A program made the translations under genes and the position numbers. DNA of 64,000 nucleotides from Sisyra terminalis (lineage: Eukaryota; Arthropoda; Insecta; Neuroptera; Sisyridae). The stretch lies in contig OY292277.1 in NCBI GenBank assembly GCA_958496175.1, forward strand, positions 39,939,050 through 40,003,049, read 5' to 3'. Shown here one piece after another: positions 47,062 to 59,588 of this stretch. Positions within the stretch are counted from its first letter, which is position 1; each line of letters opens with the position of its first letter. Under the pieces are notes generated by a model. It was not told the origin of the DNA, searched no databases, and was given only the letters and a program-made list of their open reading frames with translations.

Positions 47062-50000
47062 TGTCCATCATAAATTTAGTTTTAGAATATATTGTTCTCT
47101 TATTGTTGTTTAAAAGCAATTTTGTCTAGGGGTCACTAAACGATTGGCCGACGTTCTAATTTTGCCATTAAGCGTAAAGGTCACGGGAAGAAAAACGACG
47201 CTATGAAAATGTGAAGATGGAATAAAATGTGATTCGAAAAGGACAAAGTCTTCGTCTCATTGCAACGAAGCAAGCTGGCTTGAAAAAGGTTACGAATCTG
47301 AAACAAAAATAAATCATATTACTTTAACAATTGAAGAAAAAACATTCAACAAATACTTGTGAATATATTTTGAAATACAAAATTTTCGAATATTTATTAA
47401 AAGTTAGCAAAATGTGGCATTAATCTTTACGGTCGCAATTAAAATAGTCAATAGAAAAACCTAAAGAGAATAAATAACTGCTGAACTATGCGACACGTTA
47501 GTGTCTCGGTTCAGTAGATAACATAAAGAGAATAGAAAATAAAAGTTTCAAATTGGAATAACTATTAATTAGTTGTTTGCGAAATTATATGAATCTTTAT
47601 TTGTAACCGATTTGATTTATATGATTGTAATACAATCATATTAACAAAAAAGCTAGCACTTAATAAAACATAGTACATCAAATTGCTACAGAAAGCGTTG
47701 GAATATGAAGGCCAGACACTGTTCCAGATTTTCATTATTGTACTGTTATTATAAAATATATTTATAATTTTTATATTATCAAAACCATTGTTATTTATAG
47801 TTAAAAAAGAAAGGAAAAACTCAGTTCAACATTTCAAAATTGTTAAAATATTTAGATAACATTCCTGCTTTCCTCACCGTTGTATTCTTCACTGTTTTTG
47901 TATTTATATATTAATCAAATAAACTTTATTTTTCTGGCTGAATTGGAAAAGCAGTTTAAATTTTTATAATACATAAAAATATTTGTAAAATTGGCTATAT
48001 TCAGTGATTAAGATTTTAAGCTGTAGTCTTCTCCAAATATAGTCTTCAAATACTACAAATAATACCACTAAATTTGCTGCATTTATTAAAATACCGAAGT
48101 TCAATTGGAGTTGGATATCCGCAGAATTGGAAAATACATAATTTGTAACATCAATAAAAACTTAATCCAAATATTTCTCAAAGACTTAGGCAATAAGGAA
48201 ACCTAGGTATAATCAGCAATAAGTGTACAATTCCACACCGTTGTAAAATAGTTCAAAGAAAGTAGCTTTTTTCCAAAATCTTATCATTTCCACACCATTT
48301 CTTACAATCTTATCATTTTTTACAATTCCACACCATTGTAAAGTGTCAATGGTAAAATAGTTATGGACGAATAGGACGAAACTATTGCATTTTCGCTATA
48401 TTATTGTGGAAAATTTTGAAAATGAGAATGAGATTAACAAATCGATTTATCAGATAATTTTGTTAAATTTCTTTTAAGAATTATGTACGTTTACTTATCA
48501 TAATATTTTGAAACTATGCATTAAATTTTCTATTCGATAATAAATGGAGCGTCAAGTCTAGCTGATAAGGTTAGCAACAGGGTAAATTGTTAAATTAAAA
48601 TTCATAGGTTCCAACTCTTTTTTTTTTCGTTAATCCTTAATCGATTTCGGATGGCTATATACTTTAATCCAACTTGTTAATCTTCATTAACATTCCATGC
48701 ACTTCCATTCAATACTTGTTTACTTAAGATGAACGTTTTATAGCTCAATTTCAAAAGTAGTTATAGTTTTATTCAGGCCAGGACATTAGGATCACAATCG
48801 AACCTTGGAAGCTGAGATACGAGTATACGAATAACTAGCGGATATCCGAAAAAAGCTATTTGAGTTTGATAAAATCAAAATTTAGTTCTAGTTATTTGTA
48901 TTTTTACCACGCATCTATTAAGTCACTTTGTTGTTAGTTTGTAAGGTATAGAACCTATAATCTCATTTTGCACCTATTTCCGAAATTTCATATCCAAAAC
49001 ATCCCTACAAAATAGAATTAAATAATAAAACCTAATTGCCATAGAAGTATGAAAGAATGAAAACAACCCTTAACGATATCCCAGTAGAAGTTATGATTAA
49101 TTAATCAGACCAAAAAATTTTTAATAAAACTTGAGAAATGATCGGTCATCAAGGTACCACATATAATGAAGAAAGAAGACAAAGCGAAGGCTTAAAATAA
49201 AACACTTTGATTTTCAATAAACTCGCAAGGCCATCTAACAAAATAAAAAAAAAACGTAAATTAAACTAAAATTTATATCATTCCCAAGAACAAAAGGCAA
49301 TTTTCTTTTATACCAAAACATTCATTTTCATGACCCATATCAATACATCTTTCCGTTCAGGTTGCTCGCAATGCTTTATCTATATAGACTAGAAAGTCGA
49401 GAATATTTAGGTCAAAGCTAAGTTTCCGGGTGAAATAAACGGGTACGACTATTATCCCTCTGATAAATGGGATTCGATTTTTACACCTTACGTCTCATGT
49501 CACATCCATACCACTCCAGCAAAATTAATCACTATTAACTGATTTTTCTAATAATGAAACGATCATAAAGAAAATCGTTCGGATAAAGAAAAACAATTAT
49601 TTAGTTTGAAACATCAAGGGAAAATTATCCTTAAAGATAAATTGTATGTTTTTCAAGGGTAATTTTAGTTTTATTGCCCTAGCACACGTAAAGGTGGTTT
49701 TTATTGAGCTAACGCAATTTATGAACACTTATTATTTTTTTTTAATATTATAAATTTAATGTGCTATTGGAAATTTTTATGGAACACTTAATTTGAAAAC
49801 TTAAAATACATTATCAGCTAATTCATAAAATTCAAAGAAAACAAGCCTCTACATATGAATTTTTAATACGATTAATATAAACAGAGATGTATTTAAAAAA
49901 TTTATAAAAACACGAACGTTTTGATTTTTTTTATGATTAATTTATGATTTTTATAGCCTTTGGGGTTCGTAATAATTGCAGGGATTTTAAAACTCTGGAA

Positions 50001-50228
50001 ACTCAGAAATAAAATACTATACGAGTATGGTCCCAGATTTAAACCCAAAATCCGCTGATCTTATAGTTGAAAAATTCTGATTCTAATCCTGATTATCTAT
50101 TCAATCACTTAACATAAAAGTTGGCAAACCATAACTCTCTTCCATAGACTCTACCAGCTCTCTAATGATTGATATTTCAAATAAATGGTATTCTAGGTTT
50201 TAATTACTTAAGACTTAAAGGTACAGAG
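47062..50228. other. Upstream of the encore-like start codon, 5' UTR or intron, nothing recognised
   Basis: AT-rich with no coding. If the GC island near 52 kb is the promoter, this is a first intron. Confidence 0.35.
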
Positions 50229-50462
50229 CAGCGGTTCTTAACTTGGGTTCGATCGAACCTCAAGGGTTCGGTGAGTCAGTCTTGCGGGTTTGGCGGCTAT
50301 CACGTTTTAATGGTTTTGTTCATTTTGTGTACCAATGTCTAAATATATATCTATGTTTGGAATTTGAAAAATCATATATTATTTTTCCACTAAGAAGAAT
50401 TTGGTGAATGCGCATATGAAACGAGAAAAGGTTAGTACGTCAAACAAGGATAAGAACCACTG
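50229..50462. mobile_element. hAT-type MITE, CAGYGGTTCTTA family, copy 1
   Basis: The ends are cagcggttcttaac and ataagaaccactg. The flanks gtacagag (50221-50228) and gtatagag (50463-50470) agree at 7 of 8 bases, a hAT-type duplication. Internal ggttcggtgagtcagtct recurs in the copies at 60476 and about 63540. Confidence 0.87.
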
Positions 50463-51137
50463 GTATAGAGTATCAAAAGTAAAGACAAAAACCTAAAAAC
50501 CGCTAGTCCCTAAAAATGTTTAAATAATAGTAATAACCAATTTTCAAATTTAAATTAGAACTCCAGGTATCTCTCCGGAAAATAGTACCAAAGGAAGCTT
50601 TAAAAGCACTTTTTTCCACCACTCAAAAAAACCACTAAAAATTTACTAAAATACGCACCACTTAAATATGAACTGTTAAAAACTTTAAGTTATTTAAAGT
50701 CTTGAAGGATACGTTATTAATTCGCCAGGTTCGAGAGAATCTGCTTTTTCGTTATCGAATATACTATAATATATATACTATGACTCATAAAATATGGATA
50801 TAAACTATATCTCATTTTACGGAGCGAATTACCGCTTATTAGAGAATTTTTAAAAGAAGTTCACTTTATTTTTTTTAAGAAATTCGAAGAAATCGAAAAT
50901 ATGGCAATATAAAAAGTATTGAGGCTTATGATCAAAACATAATGCCAAAACACAAAAGATTAAGACATACTTTATAAGAATTTTCATTTCATTTAATTAT
51001 TTTTTTAAAGCTTATTGGGTTTCTTGGGTCCTTTTTCCCAACATAAAACAGAGAATTTGATATTTTTAATTTTATTCTGTTTAAGGTAAAGAGCTATTGC
51101 TCTGGCATTCCAACTTCTATAGGTTGATCCCGTACAC

Positions 51138-51440
51138 CAGGGGTGGGCAAACTGAATACTGGTATAATCAACAACAATTTTTGTTATTTATACGCGATCG
51201 CTTTCGAAAAATAGGGAAAATTTAAAAAAAATGCAAATTTAAAGATAGAATGAGTAGAAGTGAGTATTAGAAGCACTATTTGGAAATCGTGCGTGTTTAA
51301 TTGTCTTCTTAATTTTTAGTACACATTTTTAATTAAAAGATTTGAAATTTACCTAAAAAATTATTTAAAATACCTGCGATCGATTGTCGACCTGTTTGCG
51401 ATCGACCAGTCGATCGCGATCGTCCGTTTACCTACTCCTG
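51138..51440. mobile_element. hAT-type MITE, CAGGGGTGG family, copy 2
   Basis: The ends are caggggtgggcaaac and gtttacctactcctg. The flanks ccgtacac (51130-51137) and ctgtacac (51441-51448) match at 7 of 8. It is about 80% alike to the copy at 40270 by eye, with the same cgatcgattgtcgacctg core. Confidence 0.87.
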
Positions 51441-51879
51441 CTGTACACATACAAAAGACAAGAAAAAATCAAAAATTATTCTGCACTTACGAGAAATTTT
51501 AACATATCAAACACCTCGTTTTTTAGAAGTAATATATAAGATAGTTTCCATCAATTTAAGGGAGAAATAAGAATTAATATTGGATACCTACAAAAAAATT
51601 GGAAATTTCGGTGTTATGAGTTGTGATTACTCTTACAAAAGAGTTACCGAGATACTACGGACGCTGCCTAGATTTAATGCAATTTAGCAATTTCGTTTTT
51701 TAAGTATCAAAAAGAAAAATATACATACATTGTCAGAAATTGTTTCGATAAAGTTATGGAAACACCGATTCAAAAACTGTGAGAAAAACTATTTAGGTCC
51801 AAGGTTTTGAGTTGTACTATACACCGAAACGATGCATTTTCTTCGCGAGGGAAATTGTGGCACAAGGTGTCCTAGTAGA

Positions 51880-52622
51880 TGCACTGGGACACGTGTAAAG
51901 TTCGCGCCGTTCCGCTGCAATTTTACGATGCACAACACCAATAGTGTCTTTGTTTTTTTGGTCAGGATCCAGAAGTTGCAGAAAAAGCGATAAAAGTTCG
52001 GGAGCCAGGACACGGCACGCGTTTGGTGTCAAACACCGTCGACGTCGTCGAGCACCACCACAAAATCGGCAACAACACCGTATTAATTCGACCAAGCGTC
52101 GGATCGTTGTCCCAAATCGTAGCAGCTGATGTGGGGCACTGTGTTATTATTTGGCGGTGGGACAATTCGCGTGGCGGCGCACACGCTCTCATGTCGACGC
52201 CGCCACGCCGCCCCCAAACCTCCAACACAATTCTCCGTCCCACTTGCACAACATCGACGCTTGTACCATTTCCATTTTGCTTGTCTCACTTGTGCAAAGC
52301 CGCTGCCGCAACCAACAGCACAAATGGAACAAGAAGATCAATACCAAACTCGATACAGAGCGTAATATTTGCTGCTGCTCCTGATGCCACCGCTGCTGCT
52401 CCCGCAACCGTTGCCATCGTTGCACATTTACACATCTCTTCTCCCAAATTGCATCCACAGACTCGAAACTGGTGCTCCACTTCCGGAAAGATGCTTCTTT
52501 TTTCCCGTCATCCCTGGTTGGGTGACGTTCGTATATTAATATGTTGGGGTAGGTTCCACTACCTTCTTATCGTGAAAAACAATACAAAACGCCTTGATTT
52601 ATTAGACCCATTCAGCGTTTAG
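51880..52622 (-). promoter_or_regulatory. GC-rich island, candidate promoter/first noncoding exon of the encore-like gene
   Basis: The sequence is far richer in GC and CpG than anything else in the window (gtcgacgtcgtcgagcacc, gtcgacgccgccacgccgcc). Several overlapping frames are open at once on both strands, including 199 codons on plus at 52023-52622; this is what low stop density gives, and none shows family features. On the minus strand cacaa/gtgaga near 52290 could be a donor. It lies 5 kb upstream of the encore-like start, in the right place for its promoter. A separate gene cannot be excluded. Confidence 0.4.
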
Positions 52623-52954
52623 ACGGATAAAGGAAATCGCATTATAATGACACCAGATTTTCAAGAATCTCTAGAAAATCCTCAGTGGAAATTTTATAGT
52701 AGTAAATATTAGGTGTACCGGAAAAGTATCGCATTCTTAAACCAATAGTCATTCAATTGCCATTTATCTGCGTATAAGTTATTTCAAATGGTACTAAAGA
52801 CATTTTATGCTTAGAGTAACTTATCAACTTAAAATTTACAGATCTATGGTTACAAGATAAAATATTTTAATTTGGTCATTTTAAATTTTTCAATCAACTA
52901 AACAACTATTGACAATTATGATCGTTATTCAAATGCTATTCTTTAATGGATCAC

Positions 52955-53088
52955 AGACTACAATGATGCCCGGTGGTCGCTCCAAAATGGTAGGTGCTGG
53001 GTATGATTCCTGGATCGAGCAAATTTTATTATTGCAAATGGAGCAAATATTTGTCGACACGGTTTTTTATTAAGCCTAAAGTCAAAAA
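52955..53088 (+). repeat. tRNA-derived SINE fragment, plus orientation
   Basis: It has ggtggtcgctccaaaatgg, then a decayed B box gggtatgattcc, then the family words cacggttttttattaa. It lacks most of the A box. The same SINE lies at the same place in the second composite (59445). Confidence 0.65.
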
Positions 53089-53162
53089 AATCTTGACAGT
53101 TTTTATTATATATTAGGTATATCGGAAAGTAATTTCGTTTTTAAACCTTTAGTCATTCAATT

Positions 53163-53955
53163 GGGAATTTGAAAAAAAAAAATTATTGATTTTTTTCATG
53201 TATTTTAAAACTTTATTATTAATAATATTGATATTTAATGCAAAAAACTCAAAAAAATTTTTTTTTCAATTAATTATAAACGATTAAAAATTGATAAAAT
53301 TTAAAAAAAAATCACGTGACTATAAACGCGCCATGAATGGTCACCATAGTTGTGACGTAATAATGTTATAGCTATTTAATAACAATACAGCGTTTACAGC
53401 TATTACACGTGACTAGACAATAATATTGAAAATTTATTGCTAAAAAACGAGTCGTTAGTTGATTCCAATTAGCTATGTGTGATAAATGATTTATAAAGGC
53501 AAAGTCTGATAATATTCCTGCACTGCTTGAAACCATTTATTTCGACGTTTGCCATCTTGGGGAACATTTAAAAACATTTTGTTAGGAGTTGTTTTTGTAG
53601 TATTCGTTCATAATGGTACAAAACAAGAACGATAACTTTTAAGGTTCGACATGCTCAATATAAATTTCAATATTTAACTATCACAACAGAATTAAATCAA
53701 TCAAAACACTGTACTTATTATTTCTGTATCAACTGCAATCATTGACAACTAACATTAGGACGTCACACGCGCTCGTGTTTGTTCGGGAGCTGTCGGCGTG
53801 TTTTCGGTACTAGATTCAAAAAATTCAAAAATTAATTTTTATTTTGAAATAACTTTTAAATTATTGCGAAAATAAAAAAATAAAAAATAGTTTTGCTATA
53901 AAACTTATATATGATCTTTCCATTTATCACAAAAAAAAAAAAAATTCACAAACCC
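53163..53955. mobile_element. 793-bp nested insertion with AATT target duplication
   Basis: It interrupts the word caattgcc-atttatctgc that is intact at 52755 in the same family. AATT flanks it (53159-53162 and 53956-53959). The ends gggaatttga and tcacaaaccc are loosely complementary. The interior has GC-richer patches (cacgtgac, gacgtcacacgcgctcgtg) but no coding frame. Superfamily not identified. Confidence 0.7.
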
Positions 53956-55186
53956 AATTGCTGTTTATCTGCTTATAAGTTATTTCAAAGTGGTACTAAA
54001 GACATTTTATGATTAGAGTGACTTATTAACTTATAACAAAAATATTCTCCGAAATATATATTGAAATATTAAGACCAAAAACCCGAAAGAATACAAATTC
54101 GGTATTGTATGCTCTTCGAGTTTCACAGGGCCCCAATGCAAAGTTGTTACCAAAAATCATTTTCAATGTTTATCTAGGTGCATTAGAAATTCATTAACGC
54201 CAAATGAGTTTTTTTAAGTTCAGATTCAATAATTTTCATTACTCCAACTAGTACCAACGAAATTTGACAAAAAATTTAACCAATAAGACGTAAAGGGAGG
54301 AAATGGTGTCAAATGTATACCAGAAAGTCGAAGAGCTGTCAAATAATCTTAATCGATCGGCCATATACCCAAAAGTGACCAAAAAATATTATTAATAAAA
54401 TCCTATGCTGCAACACGGTAATGCAAGACCCCTCTGCAGAAGAAAACCCGGGAAAAACCTAATAAATTAGGGGGGAGGTGATATTGCCGTACCCACTATA
54501 ATAGTCCAAAGTTATTTCATCGGATTTCTATTTATTTCAATCATTACAACATTTACTAAGTGGTAAGACAATTGAAAACTTAAGTAATATTCAAAATATA
54601 TTTATGGTGCCAAATGTATGCCAGAAAGTCAAAAAGCTGTCAAATAATCCCAATCAATCTTAATCGATCGGCCAAACACCCAAAAGTGTCCAAAAACTGT
54701 TAGCAAATAAAATCCTATGTTGCAGCACGGTAATGCAAGACCTTTCTGCAGAAGAAAACCCTTGCAAAAACCTAATTAATTAAGCAGAGGGTGATATTGC
54801 CGTACCCACTATAATCGTCTAAAAATAGCGTTATTTCATCGGATTTCTATTAAGTTCAATCGTTACCACATTTACTAAGTGGTAAAAAAATTGAAAGTTT
54901 AAGTGATGTTCAAAATGTATTTTTTGGGTATTTTCCTTGCTAATCAATTGATTTTTGCTAATTTGGCATTAAAAATTTGCACACTAGATGCCAAAACGAT
55001 GATACTATTAAGGCTTATTATATCATTGATTTGAAATCACTAGTAACAAAATTTTGTATTTTAATTATATATTAAGAAAACGACATTCTTTTCCGGTAGA
55101 CCTATTATTTCAGATAAATTCATATCTGCACTTTCCTCAAGTTTCCAGGAAAGGTTAAAAGACTATAACATCCAGGCATCTTAGTT

Positions 55187-55389
55187 AGGTTAAATGGTCG
55201 ATCGCGGACAGGTCGACATTCAATGGCAGGCATTTTAAATAATTTTGTATGTACATTTCAATTCTTTTAGTTGAAAAAAAATACTAAAAATTTAGCAGAT
55301 AATGAAACTTAAATTTAAACACGAATCTATTCTATAACGAATATTACTGATTCTCAAATAGTGCTTCTAATACTTCTTTCTACTCATTA
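55187..55389 (-). mobile_element. hAT-type MITE, CAGGGGTGG family, truncated copy 3
   Basis: The minus strand follows copies 1 and 2 from one end (ggtcgatcgcggacaggtcg, aggcattttaaataatttt) to an actcat word. The other terminal repeat is missing. Confidence 0.75.
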
Positions 55390-56793
55390 TCTCATTAAGG
55401 GGAAGATATATCAGGTTATGAATATTAACAAAAGGCTTGCATGCTACTCAGAGATACAAATGAAAAATCCTACGACAGATCATCAATGTTAACAACAAAA
55501 AACGCCAACTATAAGGGAGGATACGTAACTTTAGCAAGAAATATCTGAAAATATTGGACAAGCATCCAAACGACAATGCCCTGAACTTACTGGATAACAA
55601 CGAAACGATGGGACGACTACGAAGATTAAATCTAAAGGATTCACCTAACAAATTCCATTAGTGAAATCAATACATAATAATCCACAGGGACTGCTCCACT
55701 CATAAGCCAATCCAGACGCACTAATTGCATTATTGTGCAGATCGTGCATTAATGTAGGACAAAAAATGGCAGTAATCAATAATAAGCAGGAAAACGTTCT
55801 GATCTTTGTGAAAAGACTTATAAAAAGCTTTTGATTCATTTTTAGAGGTTTTTATTATTTTTCACAAGCTTTCCACCAATTTAGATCAAAATTAAGCTCT
55901 TTCTCAAAGTGTTTTCCTTTCTGTACCAAACAGCAAACATTTACCCTACAAAGCTACTTTGTAAAGTACAAACTTTCTTAAGCTAAAAATTTTCAAATGC
56001 AAACGTTTTTTATATTCACAAGGCAACTTTAAAAAAATCAACTAATACGTTAATAAATTATCTTACGAATCTGTTTAACTATTATAATATAGTTACATAT
56101 AACATATTTTAAAAGTGTTCAATTAAAACTCCAAGTTAAATTATTATATCCAAGTTATTCTTGGTGTAGGAAAATTGCGAAATTGTTCGAGCTTTTTTAA
56201 ACAAAAATTTTAACAGTTTATAAAGTTCGTAAGTAATCAAATATATAAGTAAAGCAAATGGAAAAAAAACTAAGTTAGTAAAATATGCTGTTATGTAAAC
56301 AATACCATACAGTTGGATCGATACTGCATTATATACAATGACATAGTTTTCCAAATTATTATAGCTTTATCATTGCATGGCAGTATAAATAAATGCAGCC
56401 CCCTTATTTGAGTAGTTTAATATATCTATTTAAATCTTTTTTATTGTATTAATTCTTGAAGAAAGTCTACAACATTTCGAGCTTTCAGGGTTTCCTGAAG
56501 ATGGAGTAAAGTATTCTGGATGTATCTATTTTCTTCCGCAATTATGTTATAACTACACAAATTCAAATCCAGCTGTAGGTTAAATTTGGCAACTTTCCAC
56601 CAAATTTTATTCGAAAGAGTGATATAGATGTGTTAAATCCTTCATTAGATTATCCTCACCTAAATTTTCCGGGAAAGTTTCTTGAGATTGAAGCTTAAAT
56701 GTATTAGCAAAATAAATGAAATTGAACATCACATTTTTTGCTAGTATTTTTTAACTAAAAGTTATTTTTATAATAATGTTTCCTTATTCATAT
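55390..56793. other. Intergenic AT-rich DNA, nothing recognised
   Basis: No coding or repeat signature seen. Short frames at 55448-55839 and 56136-56354 have no family features. Confidence 0.35.
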
Positions 56794-57140
56794 TGTAGCG
56801 GACTTTCGGAATATTCGAAAGTTAAAACCAACAGATTGAAAACAGACGAAAGACGTCCCAGAAAATTCTTCGTAAGATTTTAATGTGAGGTAAAAAGAGA
56901 TAGAAATCGTTCGAATCTACCAGAAATGCCTGGAATAGTCTGGAATCTTCCAGACGCGGCAGATAAGGATATAAATAAGGCGATCGACCGTCATCAGATG
57001 AGTTATGAAATAGTTACGAATAAGTTAACAGTTACAACCGTTAAAATAATTGTTAAAATAAATAAGTATGTAATAATAAAAATCTGTGTATCAAAATAAA
57101 TTACGTTATTGTTATATATCCTGAAACAAATCCTAACGAA
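56794..57140 (+). mobile_element. LTR-like sequence B with heat-shock elements and TATA box
   Basis: It starts tgtagcggactttcggaata, matching the start of sequence A at 19758. Heat-shock-type units are gaatattcgaa at 56809-56819 and gaatcttccagac at 56943-56955. The TATA box tataaata is at 56970-56977, followed by gcgatcgaccgtc. Neither copy has an internal coding region or a visible primer-binding site, so both look like solo LTRs. The 3' limit is a guess. Confidence 0.5.
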
Positions 57141-58250
57141 CCCGTCAAAATAAATAAAAATAACCCTAAAAACGTAATAATATTAATGAAAACAGGTGGC
57201 ATTTTTAATTGTTCATAAAGTTATGTCTCCCTTTTTTTATATAATGTGGTTAAATACGTACAATGGTCATTAAACAAACCTTAATTTTAAATATCTACCA
57301 TATATTATCATCTCCTTTAATCTCTTGAACCAAGCTTGTTATCAACTTTCAACAAAATTTGAGAAATTGAATTTCTTTGAACAGAAAGAAGATTATTTAT
57401 TGTAATTTATAAGTTAAAATTTTTACGGCTAGATTATTTAATAAGAGTTTTTAAATAAAAATATCCCAAATGTGAGATACGACATATAAGAAAGTTATTA
57501 TTAATGAACTTGAAAATAACATTAAAAATATGAATATTTTATTAATAAAATTAGCGTTCGATATTCTTCAGGATATCGAATTAGAACATCATAACGTAGT
57601 TCAAATTTTCCCTTTTTTACAAGCACAGTAAATCCTGTTAAGAGTGGAAGTAGATATCCTCAATGTTTTTACCAGACTACTAATATGATATAGTTAATAA
57701 AAGATAGAAAACTTTGGTGAACTACTCATTAAAAATGTTAGTATAACAAAGAAAATATCAGGCAACCGATACATTTATCAAAATATTATTTTAGTGAATG
57801 ATATCCCACCACCCAACTTCCTGAGGGACGTAATTTGACGTAATTTATGGTGGAGAATTTATTTAATTCAAATCATTGGCATAAATTTTGAATAATCTAA
57901 AACGTCATTGGGAGCCAATGGTAATCGAAAATTTAACATAAAAATATTTTATTGGTAAGTTCATATTTCTCTTAATTAAATTATCGAAATATGTAGTGTA
58001 TATAAATAAGGCAAGCAAATAAATATTTTAGGTCAAAAAAGCCTTTCATAAGCCAAATGATGACTATACTCCAGATAATGAATCGATACAAAATATAGAT
58101 TACATCAAAATTATCTAATATTTTCTTAATCACATAATAAAATTATAGAAAAAATATTTATTTGAATTGATTTATGTGTCGGTATATAGATATAAAAATG
58201 ACGAGTATAATTTAGGTTTAGTAGTTTATTTTTTTTTCGGAGTTCATGTT
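57141..58250. other. Intergenic AT-rich DNA, nothing recognised
   Basis: No supported feature. Confidence 0.35.
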
Positions 58251-58925
58251 TATATGACTTTAAATTAAGCATAGCTCAGCAATGTAAAAACAACATTCAG
58301 ATTGGATAGTTAATGGATGCTTTTAGGAATGGTGCGGTATACAGAGGGAAAATGAATGCGTTTGATTCAATTTTTAGAACTTGGCCCCGGAATGAGGCGT
58401 TCTATCAACCAGTGACGATGCCTATGCTGCCGATATGACGATCAGCATTTTGGCGGCAGTTTTCCGAACGGGGAAAACCTACCAAACGAAAAGCATATCC
58501 CAACAAGATTGACATCAAGGTTTTGACATTGTGGGTTTGATGTGCACGACACTTGGCAACAGTTTCGGAAAACTCATCTTTTTATTTCGCTTCTCGCGAA
58601 ATCCACTTCTGGGGAATTTAAGGGTGAGTTAAAGGATTGCTGATCAGTGGATGGAATTGTGAAGGATCGCCCGAAACGCAACTTTGCTCTTTCGAGGCTC
58701 GGTCGATAACAGCTGATAATCGACGTCAAAAATACATAATGTGAATGGGAGACATGGGAAATTGGGAAAACGTGTTGTGACGTAAGGAAAATGATCACGA
58801 CACAAGTTAAAATAAGAAAACCACGACGTAGGAAGTAGAGCACACACGAGATACGTAAAGTTTTCATCGAATTTAAAACGAAAATTTTGTAACCACGTTC
58901 CCTCACAGCGTTTGCTTCAGAAAAA
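58250..58925. promoter_or_regulatory. GC-richer island, possible promoter or noncoding exon
   Basis: A CpG-containing stretch stands out from its AT-rich surroundings (gaacttggccccggaatgag, ggcggcagttttccgaacgg). The plus strand has a good donor-like word, aagggtgagttaa, near 58621. The minus strand has cgtttg/gtaggt near 58486. No coding frame is convincing. It may be an upstream exon of the encore-like gene or of a gene off the right edge. Confidence 0.3.
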
Positions 58926-59289
58926 TGTTTATGTATTTACTATTCAAATTTTTTATAAATATTAAATAAGCTGATTCATGAATATTTATGAAAGCTAAAT
59001 ATTTCTGCTTTACATAACTAAAGGTTCATTACAAACTTGAAATTATCAAAAATTTTCTTTGGAAAACATAATATTGTTCTACCATCAATCTATAATGCCA
59101 GTCTAAGAAAATATAAGTTTATTATGTAAACATATCTACTTAATCACTAATCAATAAAAACTTGAAATATGGTCTTTTAAAATTTTCCATTCATAATAAT
59201 CAATAACCTGGGAATAGTAATGTACCTATTGCAAGTACACCTCCTTAAATTTAAGATCGAATAAATAATCGATAAAAACTTTACAAAGT

Positions 59290-59588
59290 TAATTTTGAAT
59301 AGAATGAATCAAAATTTACAGATCTATAAAGTATGGATACAATATTAAGTATTTTATTTTAGTCATTTTAAAGTTTTCAACCGACTGAACTGTTGATAAT
59401 AATGATTGTTAGTCAAATGCTATTCTTTCAGAGAGCACATACTAATACGGTGATGACTCCAAAATGGTAGGTGCTGAGTATGATTCCCATATCGATCAAA
59501 TTTCACTATTCAAATCGAGCAAATATTTTCTGATACGGTTTTTTGTTAGCCCTAGAGTAGAAAAAACCCTGGCAGTTTTTAGTATATA
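59290..59588 (+). repeat. Second copy of the SINE-bearing flank seen at 52835-53110
   Basis: It shares aatttacagatctat, agtcattttaaa, caaatgctattcttt and the SINE with the first composite. This shows the flank was duplicated together with the mariner-like element. Confidence 0.75.
59445..59572 (+). repeat. tRNA-derived SINE fragment, plus orientation
   Basis: It has gatgactccaaaatggtagg, a decayed B box gagtatgattccc, then acggttttttgttagccc and ctagagtag, as in the family. Confidence 0.7.

Larger units (their letters stand above)
52709..55105 (+). mobile_element. Composite mariner-like terminal-repeat elements, TA-flanked, with SINE and nested insertion
   Basis: The left end ttaggtgtaccggaaaag at 52709 pairs with ccggtagaccta at 55094-55105, and TA lies outside both. 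A second left end, ttaggtatatcggaaagt, stands at 53113. Between the two left ends lie about 120 bp of element, then a segment with a SINE also found at 59300-59580. The body from 53960 is shared with the 59589 element, with a tandem duplication of about 300 bp (54300-54603 and 54604-54925). No transposase domain is recognisable. Confidence 0.65.

Noticed and set aside
52023..52622. 199-codon plus-strand frame
   Set aside because: It lies in a GC-rich island where five or more frames are open at once on both strands. It shows no domain, and its opening Met has no supporting context. Kept only as a possibility in the findings.
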